A DNA stretch of 64,000 nt from positions 89,987 to 153,986 of the forward strand of contig JBBDID010000018.1 in NCBI GenBank assembly GCA_040880585.1. The letters run 5' to 3'. The notes below the pieces were generated by a model, which saw only the letters and a program-made list of their open reading frames with translations, was not told the origin of the DNA and ran no database searches. Below are positions 62,661 to 64,000 of this stretch, piece by piece. Numbering within the stretch: position 1 is the first letter of the stretch; the number at the start of each line of letters is the position of its first letter. This stretch comes from Paracrocinitomix sp040880585. GTDB taxonomy: Bacteria > Bacteroidota > Bacteroidia > Flavobacteriales_D > Crocinitomicaceae. Made by a program: the position numbers and the translations under genes.

Positions 62661-63356
62661 TCAAGTGGAGGAAAGTCCTAACAACAATTCAGGGTCGGGG
62701 CAGTTGGTTTTATAAAAATCCAGTTCGTTAATACTGCACACTCCCGGATAATCTCCACGGTAATCCTGAATGTCCAGTATCAGTTGAAAATGTAAATGTG
62801 GCGGATAATCACCATTAACAGCAGACGTTCCTAATTCACCGATCACTTCATTTTGACGAACAGTTTGCCCCACATTTTTATCCCTAAGCGACTGCAGACT
62901 TAAATGACCGTACAAGGTGTAAAAAGTCAGTTCTGAAAAACGGTGTTTCACAACAATGGTCGGACCGTAATCGCCGTAGTTGGTGTTGTTTTTAAAACTG
63001 TGAATTTCGCCGTCAAAAACAGCCAACACAGGTGTTCCGGCCTTTGCCCATAAATCTAACCCAATGTGTATATTGCGTTCATCATTTGGATTCGTTTGTT
63101 TATTAAAATGTGCGCTGCGTTGGTAAATCGTTCGTTTTTCCAGATATCCGCCGTATGCTACCCTGGCCTTATTTTCTTCCAAAACTTCATCAATGTACTT
63201 GCCCAGTTCAGCTGAAGAAGATGTGTCTGTCGTTTTTAGACCCGGATTATCCGTGGATAAATCGAGTTTTGTGTAGGTAGAAAGGGGGATGTTTGCGTCC
63301 ATCAAGCGGTAATCACTTTTACATCTTTGAATTAAAAATTCTTTAAAGGGTATCAT
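62661..63356 (-). CDS. M23 family metallopeptidase-like protein without signal peptide
   Basis: 231 residues. The M23 fold has its metal ligands: HIGLDLWAKAGTPV (His and Asp), TLYGHLSLQSL and PPHLHFQLI. The segment RTIYQRSAHFN before the domain and the Cys near NCPDPELLL match a Bacteroidota subfamily that also occurs fused to aminotransferases. No signal peptide or membrane helix is visible, so a cell-wall role is not certain. It starts 14 bp after the GNAT gene stop, so the two are likely co-transcribed. Confidence 0.82.
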   Translation of the reverse strand: MIPFKEFLIQRCKSDYRLMDANIPLSTYTKLDLSTDNPGLKTTDTSSSAELGKYIDEVLEENKARVAYGGYLEKRTIYQRSAHFNKQTNPNDERNIHIGLDLWAKAGTPVLAVFDGEIHSFKNNTNYGDYGPTIVVKHRFSELTFYTLYGHLSLQSLRDKNVGQTVRQNEVIGELGTSAVNGDYPPHLHFQLILDIQDYRGDYPGVCSINELDFYKTNCPDPELLLGLSST

Positions 63357-63370
63357 CCTGCTCGCAATAG

Positions 63371-63895
63371 TTATCGATTATTGTTAAAATTCAAAAACAT
63401 CAAATAATTCGGATTAGAATGTTGCTCTGAAATCTTAAAATCATGAGATCCCACCACCTCAAAACCCAGTTTTTTATAAAAACGAACAGCTCGCAGGTTT
63501 CCCGTCCAGGTATGCAACCATATTCCTTCTTGTCCATTTGCTTTTGCCAACTCCACATTATGCTCAAAGAGGGTATATCCCAAGCCTTTTCTGTGAAACT
63601 GCTCTAAAATATAAATACGATCAAATTTTGCCACTTTTTTTGCTGTGATTTTCTCATGTTCTTTATTGCAAATTATTTTCGAAAAACCCGCCAACTGACC
63701 CCGCCAATATATCAGTCGATAAGTGTTTAGCACATCTTCCATATCCTTTTTTAGGGCTTTTTCGGTATAGTGTTCGTTCACATAAGTTTCAATATCTACT
63801 TTTGAAGCAGAAGTCTCGTGAGACGCTACAAATGTTTTACTTGCCAGCGCTGTTAGCGCTTTCAGGTGTTTTGGTTCCGCTTTTATGATTTGCAT
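63371..63895 (-). CDS. GNAT family N-acetyltransferase
   Basis: 174 residues of the GNAT fold. The acetyl-CoA motif is in DRIYILEQFHRKGLGYTLF, followed by the strand and helix GIWLHTWTGN and VRFYKKLGFEVVGSHDF. Its substrate is unknown. It heads a probable two-gene unit with the M23 gene. Confidence 0.86.
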   Translation of the reverse strand: MQIIKAEPKHLKALTALASKTFVASHETSASKVDIETYVNEHYTEKALKKDMEDVLNTYRLIYWRGQLAGFSKIICNKEHEKITAKKVAKFDRIYILEQFHRKGLGYTLFEHNVELAKANGQEGIWLHTWTGNLRAVRFYKKLGFEVVGSHDFKISEQHSNPNYLMFLNFNNNR

Positions 63896-63957
63896 ATAAA
63901 AATCAAATTAAACTATTGATTATCATGAGAATTTTCGAATAAATCAGTAAAAATCAC

Positions 63958-63998
63958 ACCTTCTAAGAAGGTGGCTTTAGATAGCCCCCATAGGGGGC
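63958..63998. repeat. Two short palindromes at the window edge
   Basis: ACCTTCT-A-AGAAGGT (63958-63972) and GCCCCC-ATA-GGGGGC (63984-63998). Both are perfect and lie side by side in an intergenic spacer that continues beyond the window. Confidence 0.5.
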
Positions 63999-64000
63999 GG

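Overview
The window looks like a chromosome segment from a free-living member of the Bacteroidota, most likely Flavobacteriales. The evidence is: two large secreted proteases with type IX secretion (T9SS) C-terminal sorting domains; many lipoproteins whose lipobox Cys is followed by polar or charged residues; an OmpA/PD40 protein and a GldJ/GldK-like formylglycine-enzyme-fold protein; DUF2911 and GIN-domain proteins; almost no Shine-Dalgarno sequences; and several TAnnTTTG-type -7 boxes, some with a TTG at the -33 position. The base composition is AT-rich. There are no rRNA or tRNA genes, CRISPR arrays or transposase genes that I can see. One 100-base run of N (17880-17979) is an assembly gap inside a tandem repeat.

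Layout. 1-9.98 kb: a 5'-truncated OmpA-family envelope protein, a DUF1905/YdeI protein, a CREST-type membrane hydrolase, a VOC protein, the RNA-binding protein Tex, a TPR-CHAT protease and a MoxR AAA+ ATPase. 10-16.2 kb: a minus-strand block of a T9SS subtilase and two tandem paralogous PD40-like lipoproteins, ending in a palindrome-rich spacer. This block separates MoxR from its expected partner, a CoxE-like VWA protein (16.2-17.6 kb). 17.6-18.7 kb: a non-coding 100-bp minisatellite. 18.7-23.6 kb: a cold-shock-domain protein, then a translationally coupled trio of secreted PIG-L deacetylase, 37-aa membrane protein and sodium:solute symporter. 23.6-26.7 kb: an accessory island on the minus strand with two lipoprotein genes behind related palindromic, attC-like motifs, a Fic toxin with VbhA-like antitoxin, and a HigB/HigA toxin-antitoxin pair.

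26.8-43.5 kb is mostly housekeeping: DUF2911, a VWA protein, an acidic protein with an IF-2 N-terminal-like domain, a queuosine precursor transporter, ClpC, GyrA, a TPR/BamE-like protein, a GNAT, an RluA/TruC-type pseudouridine synthase, a TRIC channel, a STAS-like protein, a small basic protein with its own promoter, and a membrane adenylate cyclase with a periplasmic sensor. 43.8-53.0 kb: an orphan RnfD/NqrB-like protein with DUF2330, a GIN-domain lipoprotein, DoxX, a T9SS reprolysin-like metalloprotease with near-identical internal repeats, an outer-membrane-like protein and an FGE-fold protein. 53.3-64 kb: a minus-strand run of lipoproteins, two of them ankyrin-type, then HelD, more lipoproteins, an M23 metallopeptidase and a GNAT.

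The strongest leads beyond routine annotation are the cassette-like island with perfect 13-bp inverted repeats (23.7-26.6 kb), the MoxR/VWA pair split by a 6-kb block that supplies the VWA gene with a consensus promoter, the unannotated 37-aa partner of the symporter, and the tandem lipoproteins that share a 115-bp near-identical 5' segment although one copy lacks an ATG start. Starts are uncertain for many genes because Shine-Dalgarno signals are lacking; where I moved a start, the entry says so.
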